This document shows, in pieces, positions 34,548 to 44,400 of a DNA stretch of 62,868 nt. The stretch's first letter is position 1; every line of letters begins with the position of its first letter. This DNA comes from Flavobacteriaceae bacterium (GTDB lineage: Bacteria; Bacteroidota; Bacteroidia; Flavobacteriales; Flavobacteriaceae). The translations under genes were made by a program, and so were the position numbers. The notes below the pieces were generated by a model that had not been told where the DNA came from, made no database searches, and saw nothing but the letters and a program-made list of their open reading frames with translations. The stretch is taken from contig NVXD01000008.1 in NCBI GenBank assembly GCA_002746415.1, forward strand, positions 52,772-115,639, read 5' to 3'.

Positions 34548-35870
34548 ATGAATAGACTGACGAAATTAATATTCCTTCTTTTTGGAATTGGAACGGTAAT
34601 ATTTTTTATATCCGCCGGCATATATGGAGAGTTTAAGTTCAACACCTTTAACGACTTTCTTGTGAGTTTTGGCCTTAACCAGATGTATTCATTTGTATTA
34701 GGAGGTATAAATATTTTTTATTTTGATTATTTAGAAAGACGGGCTTGGAAAAAAACCGATCAATTTAAGAGGATATTAGTTGGAGTGATTGGCTCTGTTG
34801 TACTATCATTGATTGGGTTGTTCTTTCTTAATATGTTCACTAATATGACATTTGGTGGAGAGACTTTTGGAGAGTTTATTGAAGGGGAAAAATTGGCAAA
34901 CTATCAATTTGGATTGTGGATTACCTTGACCATGGTAGCGATAGGACATTTCATTTATTTCTACAATAGGTATCAGCAAAAGAAAGTAAAAGAATCCCAG
35001 ATTGTTGCAAAAACTGAGTCGGCAAAGTTTGAATCATTAAAGAATCAATTAGATCCACATTTTTTGTTCAACAGCTTAAATGTGTTGACTTCTTTGATAG
35101 GTGAAAACCCAAAGGCTGCGGAAAAGTTCACTACCAAACTGTCTAAGGTGTACAGGTATGTATTGGAGCAAAAGGACAAGGATTTAATTTCCTTAACAGA
35201 GGAACTAAAATTTGCCAAATCCTATATGGATTTATTGAAAATGCGCTTCGAAGAGGGTATAGAGTTTACCATTCCGGATACGGTTAGTGATCCCGAATTA
35301 AAAATTGTGCCATTGTCCTTACAATTGTTATTGGAAAACGCTGTGAAACACAATGCCATTACATCAGGCAATCCTTTAAGAATTAAGATTTATGAGAAAA
35401 ATGGGTATTTACTCATAGAAAACAATATCAATCCTAAGACCACCTTAGAAAAGAGTACACAGGTAGGCTTAAAAAATATAAACCAACGTTATGGTTTAAT
35501 TACGAATGCAAAGGTAGAAATCACAAGTAAGAATCAAGTATTTATGGTGAAACTACCCTTATTAACACAAGAAATTAAAAAGATGAAAACAGATTATATA
35601 AACGATAGTAGCAAATATATACGAGCTAAAAAACGTGTAGACGATTTAAAAGAATTTTATGGAAGCTTACTAGCATATAGTATAGTAATCCCTTTTTTAA
35701 TATTCATAAATTATACGACCTATTGGGGCCACCAATGGTTTTGGTACCCCATGTTTGGTTGGGGACTAGGAATATTAATTCAGGCCTATAAAACATTTGG
35801 TCATGGATTTAACTGGGAAGAGCGTAAGATCAGAGAGTATATGGACAAAGACAAAAACCGTAAATACTAA
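34548..35870 (+). CDS. LytS-type sensor histidine kinase fused to a C-terminal 2TM domain
   Basis: The 440-residue protein has an N-terminal membrane part with four helices (about residues 7-25, 42-60, 74-100 and 119-138). A short linker is followed by the His_kinase/LytS core with LDPHFLFNSLNVLTSLI (His171), the N box LLENAVKHNA (Glu263) and the G box GLKNINQRYGL (about 307). After the kinase, residues 347-436 form a 2TM domain (YIRAKKRVDDLKEFY, two membrane helices, NWEERKIREYM). The fusion is in frame with no stop, and the Met at about residue 346 may be an old start. It phosphorylates the LytTR regulator encoded downstream. Confidence 0.9.
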   Translation: MNRLTKLIFLLFGIGTVIFFISAGIYGEFKFNTFNDFLVSFGLNQMYSFVLGGINIFYFDYLERRAWKKTDQFKRILVGVIGSVVLSLIGLFFLNMFTNMTFGGETFGEFIEGEKLANYQFGLWITLTMVAIGHFIYFYNRYQQKKVKESQIVAKTESAKFESLKNQLDPHFLFNSLNVLTSLIGENPKAAEKFTTKLSKVYRYVLEQKDKDLISLTEELKFAKSYMDLLKMRFEEGIEFTIPDTVSDPELKIVPLSLQLLLENAVKHNAITSGNPLRIKIYEKNGYLLIENNINPKTTLEKSTQVGLKNINQRYGLITNAKVEITSKNQVFMVKLPLLTQEIKKMKTDYINDSSKYIRAKKRVDDLKEFYGSLLAYSIVIPFLIFINYTTYWGHQWFWYPMFGWGLGILIQAYKTFGHGFNWEERKIREYMDKDKNRKY

Positions 35871-35875
35871 TAGTC

Positions 35876-36184
35876 ATGGAAAGAAATTATTTAGAAGAAG
35901 AGCGTTATCTAAGGGCTCAGAAAAAAGTAAAGGATATACAAGGGTTCTACTGGCATTTATTTTGGTACGTAGTTGTGAATACATTCCTTTTGTCTATGAT
36001 CTATAGAGGATTGGACAATAATGAAAGCTTTTGGCAATATGGGCATTTTGCAACAGTGTTCTTTTGGGGAGTAGGAATGTTGGCACATTGGTTTGGTGTC
36101 TTTGGTATAAAAGGTGTTTTCTCAAAAAATTGGGAAAAGAGAAAAATAAAGGAGTATATGGATAAAGATAATGATCATTTATAA
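35876..36184 (+). CDS. 2TM domain protein (type B)
   Basis: The 102-residue protein consists of one 2TM domain: ERYLRAQKKVKDIQGFYWHL, two membrane helices (about residues 25-45 and 56-75), and WEKRKIKEYMDKD at the end. It lies 6 bases after the kinase stop. It closely resembles the protein at 36484-36825 and less closely the type-A copies at 34548 (C-terminal) and 36195. The domain is of unknown function. Confidence 0.9.
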   Translation: MERNYLEEERYLRAQKKVKDIQGFYWHLFWYVVVNTFLLSMIYRGLDNNESFWQYGHFATVFFWGVGMLAHWFGVFGIKGVFSKNWEKRKIKEYMDKDNDHL

Positions 36185-36194
36185 TTTATTTAAT

Positions 36195-36479
36195 ATGGAA
36201 ACAAATAATAGACAAGAAAGTAGAGAATACATAAAAGCAAAAAAACGTGTGGAGGCAATTAAGGCATTCTATATTCACACCTTGGTAGTTAGTTTGCTCA
36301 TCCCGTTTTTAATATTTATTAATTTCAAGACGTATTGGGAGTATCATTGGTTTTGGTGGCCCGTGGTTGGAAACGTATTAGGTTTGATTATTCATGGAGC
36401 AGTTGTTATGAGTAATAATACGGATTGGGAAGAACGTAAAATACGTGAGTTTATGGACCAGGATAATTTTAATGACTAA
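36195..36479 (+). CDS. 2TM domain protein (type A)
   Basis: The 94-residue protein is read from METNNRQESREY; an ORF Met upstream lies inside the previous gene. It has one 2TM domain with YIKAKKRVEAIKAFYIH, helices at about 27-45 and 52-70, and WEERKIREFM. It is closely related to the C-terminal domain of the kinase: FLIFINFKTYWEYHWFWWP against FLIFINYTTYWGHQWFWYP. Confidence 0.88.
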   Translation: METNNRQESREYIKAKKRVEAIKAFYIHTLVVSLLIPFLIFINFKTYWEYHWFWWPVVGNVLGLIIHGAVVMSNNTDWEERKIREFMDQDNFND

Positions 36480-36483
36480 AAAC

Positions 36484-36825
36484 ATGGAATTGAAAGAGCA
36501 GTATTCAGAAGAAGAGCGCTATCTACGGGCTCAAAAGAAAGTAAAAGAACTCTCGGGATTTTATTGGCATTTGTTTTCATATATAATTGTGAACTCCTTT
36601 ATAAGTGTTAGTAAAATGAATGAGAATTTTTTAAACGGCGAAACATTTAATGAAGCATTTTTTGATTTTGGTACTTTCGCAGTATGGTTTTTTTGGGGAA
36701 TAGGATTGTTCTTTCATGGAGTACATGTGTTTAAAGACCGTTTTAATTTCTTCAATAGTTGGGAAGAAAGAAAGATAAAAGAGCTCATGGAAAAGGAAGC
36801 ATCTGAGTTTCAGAAAAAGAAATAA
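36484..36825 (+). CDS. 2TM domain protein (type B, second copy)
   Basis: The 113-residue protein starts at MELKEQYSEEERYLRAQ, by analogy to the first type-B copy. It contains ERYLRAQKKVKELSGFYWHL, two membrane helices separated by an acidic loop (NENFLNGETFNEAFF) longer than in the first copy, and WEERKIKELMEKE. Its start is 4 bases after the stop of the type-A gene. Together with the others it makes an A-B-A-B series of 2TM domains. Confidence 0.88.
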   Translation: MELKEQYSEEERYLRAQKKVKELSGFYWHLFSYIIVNSFISVSKMNENFLNGETFNEAFFDFGTFAVWFFWGIGLFFHGVHVFKDRFNFFNSWEERKIKELMEKEASEFQKKK

Positions 36826-36877
36826 AGATAAGTATTTAAGAAAGTTTTAAATTTCCACTATTTAAAAATCATAAATA

Positions 36878-37633
36878 ATGAATGTTATTGTTATAGAAGA
36901 TGAAAAACCAGCAGCAAGACGTTTGTCTCGTTTACTGGGTGATTTAGGAGTTGAAGTTTCAACCATGCTTCATTCAGTTGAAGAGTCCATTAATTGGTTT
37001 CAAAACAATAAACATCCAGATTTAATTTTTCTAGATATTCAATTATCTGATGGATTATCTTTTGAAATTTTTGATGAGGTTGAAGTGAAAAGTGCTATTA
37101 TTTTTACTACGGCATATGATGAATATGCCCTCCAAGCATTTAAGCTAAATAGCATTGATTATTTGCTAAAACCAATTGATGATGAGGAGTTAGAAAGTGC
37201 TGTAAAAAAATATCAAAATTTGAAACCTGTAAGTGAGAAAATATCACTCGATTTTAATGATATTAAAAAGCTCCTAGGCAACCCAATTGAGCGGACCTAT
37301 AAAAAAAGGTTTACTACTAGGGTAGGGCAGCATTTAAAAATCATCAATGCAGATGAAGTAGAATGTTTTTATAGTGAGAATAAAGGGACATATGCCGCTA
37401 CTATTGATGGTAGAAATTATTTATTAGATACCACTTTAGAAAATTTGGAAGATGAACTTTCACCAAAAATTTTCTTTAGAGTCAGTAGAAAATATTATAT
37501 TAACATCAACCACATAAAAGATATTGTTTCTTACACCAATTCTCGTTTAATTATTAAACTTAATAAGTTTAACGAACAAGAAATCATCGTTAGCAGGGAG
37601 CGCGTAAAGGATTTTAAGTTATGGTTAGAATAA
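36878..37633 (+). CDS. LytTR family response regulator
   Basis: The 251-residue protein has a receiver domain (residues 1-120, phosphorylation site Asp53 in LIFLDIQLSDGL, with Thr and Lys motifs at TTAYDEYALQAF and YLLKP). A C-terminal LytTR DNA-binding domain follows (about 147-250; YKKRFTTRVGQHLKIINADEV, FFRVSRKYYININHIKDI). LytTR proteins bind pairs of boxes about 21 bases apart. The gene is the last of the operon and is followed by a terminator. The putative sites at 19701 and 33815 could be its targets. Confidence 0.93.
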   Translation: MNVIVIEDEKPAARRLSRLLGDLGVEVSTMLHSVEESINWFQNNKHPDLIFLDIQLSDGLSFEIFDEVEVKSAIIFTTAYDEYALQAFKLNSIDYLLKPIDDEELESAVKKYQNLKPVSEKISLDFNDIKKLLGNPIERTYKKRFTTRVGQHLKIINADEVECFYSENKGTYAATIDGRNYLLDTTLENLEDELSPKIFFRVSRKYYININHIKDIVSYTNSRLIIKLNKFNEQEIIVSRERVKDFKLWLE

Positions 37634-37672
37634 ATGAGATTAATTTACTGATATTTAAACAATTATAATTAT

Positions 37673-37711
37673 AAAAAAAGCACTATAAGTTTTTCTTATA
37701 GTGCTTTTTTG
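37673..37711. terminator. Bidirectional hairpin terminator
   Basis: AAAAAAGCACTATAAG pairs with CTTATAGTGCTTTTTT around a short T-rich loop. It ends the LytTR operon and lies 18 bases before the stop of the convergent LETM1-related gene. Confidence 0.88.
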
Positions 37712-37728
37712 CTATATTTTTGAAACCA

Positions 37729-38919
37729 TTAGTCAACCCTATTGTCATCAAAAGCTGATGGGAGTAATTTAGGGATTAATTTAATAAATATTGGCAACAA
37801 AACAGCTCCTCCAGGTAAAAGAAATATAGCCAATGATGGAATGCTTTTAAAAATATCCAAGAGCTGATTTTGTATTTTTCTTTTCTCTTCTTCAGTTAAT
37901 TCCTTAACTGTGGATTTTGATAATAATGTTACTAGTTCTTTACTTTCCGATAGTTCTTTTTGAAGTCTTTTGCTATTTCTAAGGATTAATTTTTTTACAA
38001 TTTTGCTCATGCTATCGTAAAATTGATATGCTAAATTATGGTCTTTTAAGTGCGGAATTTTATCTGCATTAATTTCAAAAAAAGTAACTATATTTTCAAG
38101 CTGTTCCTTTATGATTTTTGGGCTAAATCCAAGGTCTTTTCCAACCTCAAAAATGAACTCGGATTCCTTAAAGTCAAGTGACTGATCTTCCCAAACTGTA
38201 AGGCAAATAACGTCTAAAAAATAAGAGTTTTCATCCACCGAAAATTGTATTGAATTATTTTTATCGTATGACGTGTGGAAATCTTTTTCGATCCCATCTA
38301 CGAAGGTCAAAGAAGAGGCAAACAATTGTGACAATTTTTTGTCTTTTACGTTACGGGTCTCTTTTGTATTAAAAGCATGGAATGCCAAATTTATAGTTTT
38401 GTGTTCTAGATGTTGTGCATGATCTTTAATATTTATTACACCATCTAAGTACCTATTAAATATCAATACATCCATGAATAAAAATGAATTTGTAATAATG
38501 CTATTAAAGGTTTTACTAATTACATTATCATCTAGATATATTCTAGAGTTGATTAATTTTTCCAGTTGTGAAGATGTTTTTTTTCCTGTTAGTATTTTAT
38601 CTAAAAAGGATACACTTGCAATATCTAAGGTTTCATAAAACTGAAAAACACATTCTATAAACGCATCAAAAACCACTTCCTTGAATGTAAAAGTGTAGGT
38701 GTAATAAAGGGAATAAAGTAAATTTATTTTTGCTTTTTCATCCTCGGTTAGTTCCAATTCTATGACAATTGACTCAGGAATACTAACATTAATGCCATAG
38801 ATAAATCCTGTGTCTTTTAGGACTTTGTTGTACAACTCACTGAAAGAAGCGTACTGGGATGGGTTTTTATCCACTAAAGACCCAAATTTATCAATCCAAC
38901 CAGATGCCGAAGGGTTCAT
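37729..38919 (-). CDS. LETM1-related protein
   Basis: The 396-residue protein ends with a motif of LETM1-like proteins: ELTEEEKRKIQNQLLDIFKSIPSLAIFLLPGG and LLPIFIKLIPKLLPSAF (about residues 340-391). The first 330 residues are helical and not recognised. The C-terminal helix could be membrane-associated. LETM1 is a mitochondrial cation/proton exchange factor; in Bacteroidetes the related proteins are called biofilm-associated, but the evidence is thin. The gene has a hairpin terminator upstream and converges with the LytTR operon. Confidence 0.8.
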   Translation of the reverse strand: MNPSASGWIDKFGSLVDKNPSQYASFSELYNKVLKDTGFIYGINVSIPESIVIELELTEDEKAKINLLYSLYYTYTFTFKEVVFDAFIECVFQFYETLDIASVSFLDKILTGKKTSSQLEKLINSRIYLDDNVISKTFNSIITNSFLFMDVLIFNRYLDGVINIKDHAQHLEHKTINLAFHAFNTKETRNVKDKKLSQLFASSLTFVDGIEKDFHTSYDKNNSIQFSVDENSYFLDVICLTVWEDQSLDFKESEFIFEVGKDLGFSPKIIKEQLENIVTFFEINADKIPHLKDHNLAYQFYDSMSKIVKKLILRNSKRLQKELSESKELVTLLSKSTVKELTEEEKRKIQNQLLDIFKSIPSLAIFLLPGGAVLLPIFIKLIPKLLPSAFDDNRVD

Positions 38920-38994
38920 GGGTATAGTTATTAGGGAGGCTAAAAATAAACAAAATTTTAACGATCACTTCTTGAAGGATGAAATAGGGGGTAT

Positions 38995-39027
38995 AAAAAA
39001 AGCTGTTTTTCAAAAACAGCTTTTTAA
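38995..39027. terminator. Hairpin terminator between LETM1-related and YceI genes
   Basis: AAAAAGCTGTTTTT pairs perfectly with AAAAACAGCTTTTT with a minimal loop. In minus-strand direction it lies just after the YceI stop. Confidence 0.8.
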
Positions 39028-39045
39028 ATGCAACCTCAATAAAGG

Positions 39046-39678
39046 TTATTTTTTTTCTAAGTAAACTGAAGCTTCAATGGCAACATCATTCCATGTTTTG
39101 CTTACGCCATCATCCCCAGTATGGAGAATTCCACAAGCTTTGTTTAATGATGCAAGGGCATCTAATGCATTCCAATGCTCCAAGTTTAAGGTCCCCTTAA
39201 AGGTGATATGATTGTCATTAGTGACTTCGTAATCCAACGGTAGAACCGCAGAAACTCCGTTTAGTTTTAAATCCACAGAACATTTATTGTCAGCATCAAT
39301 AGAGAATGTACCAGAAATAAGCTCTGTATTGTCCATAACGTCAAAAAAGAAGGCTATAATCTTAGGGTCTCTTGTGCCAGTGGCATCGTTTGTGAAAAGA
39401 CTGCTCACGGGTATGGAAAATTGCAAATCGTTTAAAGCTTCTATTGGAGAACTTCCTGATGTGGCTTCTAAATTGATTTTAGTGAATTTCCCACCAACAG
39501 GAGCTTTAGCTGAAGTTTTATAAGCAGTGAAGCTAATAGCTGTAGAATCTGAAACAATGCTGTACATCTCTGCAAGCTCCGTTTCTTCATTTGCCTCCTT
39601 GGCTTCTTTTTTTGCATCCTTACAGTTGTATGATGTAATAAGAATCAACCCTAATAGCAGTACTTGTATTTTTTTCAT
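39046..39678 (-). CDS. YceI-like lipoprotein
   Basis: The 210-residue protein has a lipobox SYNC (Cys19), then an acidic linker (KEAKEANEETELAEMYS). A YceI-like domain follows: SFTAYKTSAKAPVGGKFTKINLE, TFSIDADNKCSVDLKLNGVSAVLPLDYEV. YceI proteins form a lipocalin-like barrel that binds isoprenoid or fatty-acyl lipids in the periplasm. The conserved GGKF segment and the following strands are present. It is a single gene between a terminator and the decayed DUF1080 gene. Confidence 0.88.
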   Translation of the reverse strand: MKKIQVLLLGLILITSYNCKDAKKEAKEANEETELAEMYSIVSDSTAISFTAYKTSAKAPVGGKFTKINLEATSGSSPIEALNDLQFSIPVSSLFTNDATGTRDPKIIAFFFDVMDNTELISGTFSIDADNKCSVDLKLNGVSAVLPLDYEVTNDNHITFKGTLNLEHWNALDALASLNKACGILHTGDDGVSKTWNDVAIEASVYLEKK

Positions 39679-39735
39679 TTCAGTTTAAATTTTAGTTGGT
39701 ATAAAGTTACAGAATAAATAATTGTGTTTCCGATT

Positions 39736-41290
39736 TTATAAATTTCTGAGGATCATATTTCGATAATACAATTCTGCATACTCTGATTGTAATAAAATTT
39801 TCCCACCTATTAAACTAGAATTTTCTCCATAATTTACCACAACACCATTCACAATGTGGACGCATTTTCCATTAAAAGAAATTACCTCGACAGTGTTCCA
39901 TTCGCCATTTGGTTTCTCAGCATCTTTCTTTTTTTGAATTTGGGAATGAGCAGCAGGTGGATTTTGCTTCCCATCAACCTGAATCGTACTGTTACCAAGC
40001 AACCAAAAATCGCCTACATCCCCTTCCTGAATTTGACACTCTACTGATATTGGCCAAATACCATCGGCTGCATCAGCGGGAACATTATAACAAATTCCAC
40101 TATCGCGTTTATTGTTATCCCGTGGAGGCCATTTTCTCTCTCCCCATTTAAATTCCAAACTAAAATGGAAATTTTCAAAGCTTTCTTCTGTCATGATATA
40201 GCCCAAATCTTTTCCGATATCATGTAGCGTACCATCTTCTTGCACCGTAAAAATACCGTCAGGATCATTATTACGTCCTTTATCCTCTAACCAAGTATAC
40301 CAACCAGAAAGGTCTTTGCCATTAAAAAGGGAAATGAACTCATCTCGAATTGAGACAGGTTTAATGTTTTTTACTAGAAAAACATAATCATTATAGTCAC
40401 CATTTGCAGCTTCTTCAATACAAACTAAATAGGTGTTCTCAAGTGCCACGCCATTTTTATCGCTTACGGGGTAGGTGCGTACAGCATGTGTGGCATGCGT
40501 TGGGTAAAACAATACGTTCCAAATGTCTTCGGAATAAACAGAATGAGATGGGCTAATCGTATAAAAACCAAAATTGTCCTCACCTGGATCAAAAACGGTT
40601 TTACCGGTAGCTACCTTTGGGAAGAGTATTTGATGCTCTGGAAATGTATCTGCAGTGGCAAGTATGCCTACTTGATGTTGAATAGGGCCTGATTTTGAGG
40701 CATTATAATACCCAAAATTAAGTGCAAAATCTGGAGAATAACGTGCTACGGGAATCATTTCTACGGCTCCAGGACCTGCTTTTTTAAATAATGAAGGTGC
40801 TAATTCTTCTCCCTGTAGTTCTGGTCGCAAATGGTTTGCCAAACTTGTCCAGCCTACATCAATTTTATATCCTAGGGCTTCAACAACTTCAGAAAGAGCC
40901 GATTCGTTTTCTCCTTCTAATCCTTTTGTACTTAGTCCCGTTAATGGAATAGTAAGATTGCCTTTTTTATGGTAAGCGTTGTTTTTGCAATTCCAATGAA
41001 ATCTTTCGGTGGTTGGAACACCACCACCAATGCTGTTGGGGTGTTGTCAGCCAAAAGACCAGGCTCTTTAGAAATCACCTTAAAATAGCAAGCCTGTTTG
41101 CCTTTAATACTTATGTTCCCAATTCCCCCCTTAGATGAATGTAATAGAAGGGTTCTGCCTTGCTAACCGTACCCTAAATGGCTGAAAGTACAACAGCTTG
41201 TTTACTGATGGTTATTTGTGCAAAAATTGTGGTATACTCACAAAATAACAATACTAAAACCACAAAAATTTTTTTGTGAGTAGTTATCAT
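39736..41290 (-). pseudogene. DUF1080 (3-keto-disaccharide hydrolase) family gene with several frameshifts
   Basis: The gene starts at 41290 with a signal peptide (KKIFVVLVLLFCEYTTIFAQ) and reads ITISKQAVVLSAI before an in-frame TAG. A second frame carries GRTLLLHSSKGGIGNISIK and VISKEPGLLADNTP, and a third carries PNSIGGGVPTTERFHW and runs intact to the end at 39736. That last frame includes a DUF1080 domain (LFNGKDLSGWYTWLED, SGICYNVP, GEWNTVEVISFNG). At least two single-base losses are needed, one in the C run near 41045-41050 and one or two near 41145-41180. The longest intact part (from about 41045) lacks a start codon. Confidence 0.82.
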
Positions 41291-41450
41291 ATAAAGATGC
41301 GATTAGGATTTATAAATAAAAAATGAATTGTTGGTGTATTCAATTGAAAATATAGTCTAAAACTACAAAAAAAAGCTCTGGTTTAATTTAAATATGATTA
41401 CACTAACAATATATCCTTAATTGCCATTACTATATAACACGCCTTGTTTT

Positions 41451-44400
41451 TTAGTCGATACCAAAGGTCTTCGTTTCTTTAAATGGAGAAATATCCGATT
41501 CGTCAATGGCCTCCTTATAGGCTTTCCATTTATCTTCAAAGAAAGTATTGGTTTTTTGCAAGGCACTCTTTAGCTCTTCCTTTGCAAACTCAATCAATTC
41601 CCTTTCTGTAGCCGTAATACCATTTTGCCTAGTTGTAGCATAAAATTCAGCATTGTCCAGACGTTGCATGACAGTCATTTCAGGATTTCTAGTAATTCCT
41701 TGGCGTTTATCCACTTTTCCAAGATACAGTGCTACTACTGAATCTATTTTCTTTACAATGTCTTTGGAAGCTTTTATTTGTGCTTTGTACTTTTCCTTAT
41801 CCAGTTCCTTTAACTCTTTCTGAAACTTCTCTGCAACATTTTTACTTTCTACCAATTGCTTTACTGCATCTGCTGCTGTTTGTATATAGGCTTCTATTTT
41901 TTTACCGGTTTCATAGACTTCGTTAATTGAAGCTATGGATACCTTTAGCCTTGGATCACTTTTTACTTCAATGGTCGTTTCTTCAACTAAATCTCCATAT
42001 AGTAATTTAACGCTATAAGTTCCTGGCTTAACGTTAACACCGCTTTGCTCTTCCTTGCTTTTACTGATTTTTCTTGCAGGAGTATCAGGCCCTTTTTCAT
42101 CCATATCCCAATAGAATTTATGAAATCCGGGTTTTTTTGGTGTTTTTTGTTTTATAGTTCTGATCAATGCATCCCCATTATAAAATTGAAAAGTGATTGA
42201 GTCTTTTGTTTTTTCATTCTCTTTGGATGCATCAGATTCTGAATCATCATCTTCATCTTCCTTGTCTTTCTTTTCTTCCTTCTTGGGTACTTCCTTTAAA
42301 TAGTAGGTTAGCATGGCACCAGATTTCCTGTTCTCCCCATTGTAAAGGGCATCACCCCCAAACCTACTTCCTGTAGGTTGTTGATATGCTGCTTGGTATG
42401 CAGTTGGAGGCGTAAAGAGAGCCACTTCTTTGTCCAATATTGAATTGTCCTTCGCAAGGGCTCTTAAGGGGCGAATATCATCCAGTACCCATGCAGCACG
42501 ACCAAAAGTCCCTATAATTAAATCATTTTCCCGTGGATGAATGGCTAAATCCTTTACGGGAACTGTTGGGAACCCTTCTGTCCATTTTTGCCAAGCTTCA
42601 CCCGCATTAAAGGAAATATACAATCCATCATCCGTTCCAAGAAACAATAGAGTAGGATTTTCTGGGTCTTCAACTATAGAAAGTGTATAGCTTTTAACAT
42701 CATTTTCATCTACAATCCTCGTCCATGATTTGCCATAATCTTTTGTTCGGTAAGCATAAGGAGTGTAGTTAAACCGTCTATAATCATTGGCTATCAATAA
42801 TGCTTCACCTTTATTGTTTTTGGATGCCTTTATTTGAGGTATCCAACTGCCTGTAGGTAACCCTTTAATGTTTTTGGTTACTTCTGTCCAATTGGCACCT
42901 CCATCCTGAGTATAATGTACACGGCCATCATCAGAACTTACCCAAAGCATATCTTTTTCAACTACTGAAGGTTCTACCACTAAAATTGTACAATGGTTTT
43001 CTGCCCCTGTTGCATCCATAGTGAGACCACCACTTTCACTTTGTTTTTGTTTTTCTGGGTCGTTAGTGGTTAAATCAGGTGAAATAAGCTCCCATGTTAA
43101 TCCTTTATTGGTGCTTTTATGTACAAACTGACTTCCAAAATACACGGTGCTATTGTCAAATGGATCTTGGCCAATGCCAGCATTCCAGTTGAACCTAAGT
43201 TTTGTAGTCGCATCAGGTGGGGTAGGGCGTACATAATAATTGTTACCTGTTTTCCAATCGTAACGAGAAACATATCCCTGCTGACTCATGGCATAGCCGT
43301 ATCGAGAATCATCTAAATCTGGAACCACATCAAAGCCATCACCAAAAGCAATTTCTTGCCAATAACTGTTTCTAATTCCTTGGGCACGCCATACATAAGC
43401 CGGCCCTCTCCAAGAACCATTGTCTTGCATTCCGCCGTATACATTGTATGGAAACTCATTGTCATAACTTATGTGATAAAACTGAGCTACGGGAATGTTA
43501 CCAATAAAACGCCATGTTTTTCCGCCATCCTTTGTAATATTTAAACCACCATCATTTCCATCAATCATAAATTGACCATTGTCCGGATGTATCCACCAAG
43601 CATGGTGGTCCGGATGTACCCCATTGTCCACACCATAGGCGGGCATTAATTGTTTAAAACTGTTTCCGCCATCTTCTGATACATTTATATAGGTAAAAAC
43701 AGAATATAGTCGGTTTTCATTTTGAGGGTCTACAAAAATTTCAGAATAATAGAAAGGTCTATTGCCAATATGTGCTTTATCATTTATTTTTTTCCATTTC
43801 ACGCCACCATCTTCAGATTTGTACAGGGCATTCTTTTTGGCCTCAATCAATGCATAGATAATATTGGGCTTATTTTTACTGATGGAAACGCCTATTCGCC
43901 CTAAATTTCCTTTAGGTAAGCCATCTTCGTCTGAAAGTTTCTTCCAGTTTTTTCCTCCATCATGTGTGATATACAAGCCACTGCCTTTTCCTCCAGATTT
44001 AAAAAACCATGGGTCTCTTTTGTGCTCCCACATGGCAGCAATTAATTTATTAGGGTTGCTTGGGTCCATAACCATATCGGCAAGACCGGTTTTATTATTT
44101 ACAAAGAGAATTTTCTCCCAAGTTTCACCTCCATCTGTAGTTTTAAAGACACCGCGTTCTGCATGCTCCCCCCAAGGAGAACCAATGGCACCCACATAGA
44201 CAACATCTGGATTCGTGGGGTCAATAATTACTCTGTGGATATGCCTGGTTTTTTCCAATCCCATTGATTTCCAATTCTTTCCACCATCTAATGATTTGTA
44301 AATTCCATATCCGCCATTTAGGCTATTTCTTGGATTACCTTCACCAGTACCTGCCCAAATTACAGATGGGTTAGATTGTTGGATGGCTATAGCGCCTATT

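Noticed and set aside
39736-40842. DUF1080 open frame taken as an intact gene with a TTG start at 40842
   Set aside because: In the same frame the homologous sequence continues upstream to about 41045, and the signal peptide lies in another frame further up, so the TTG is not the true start.
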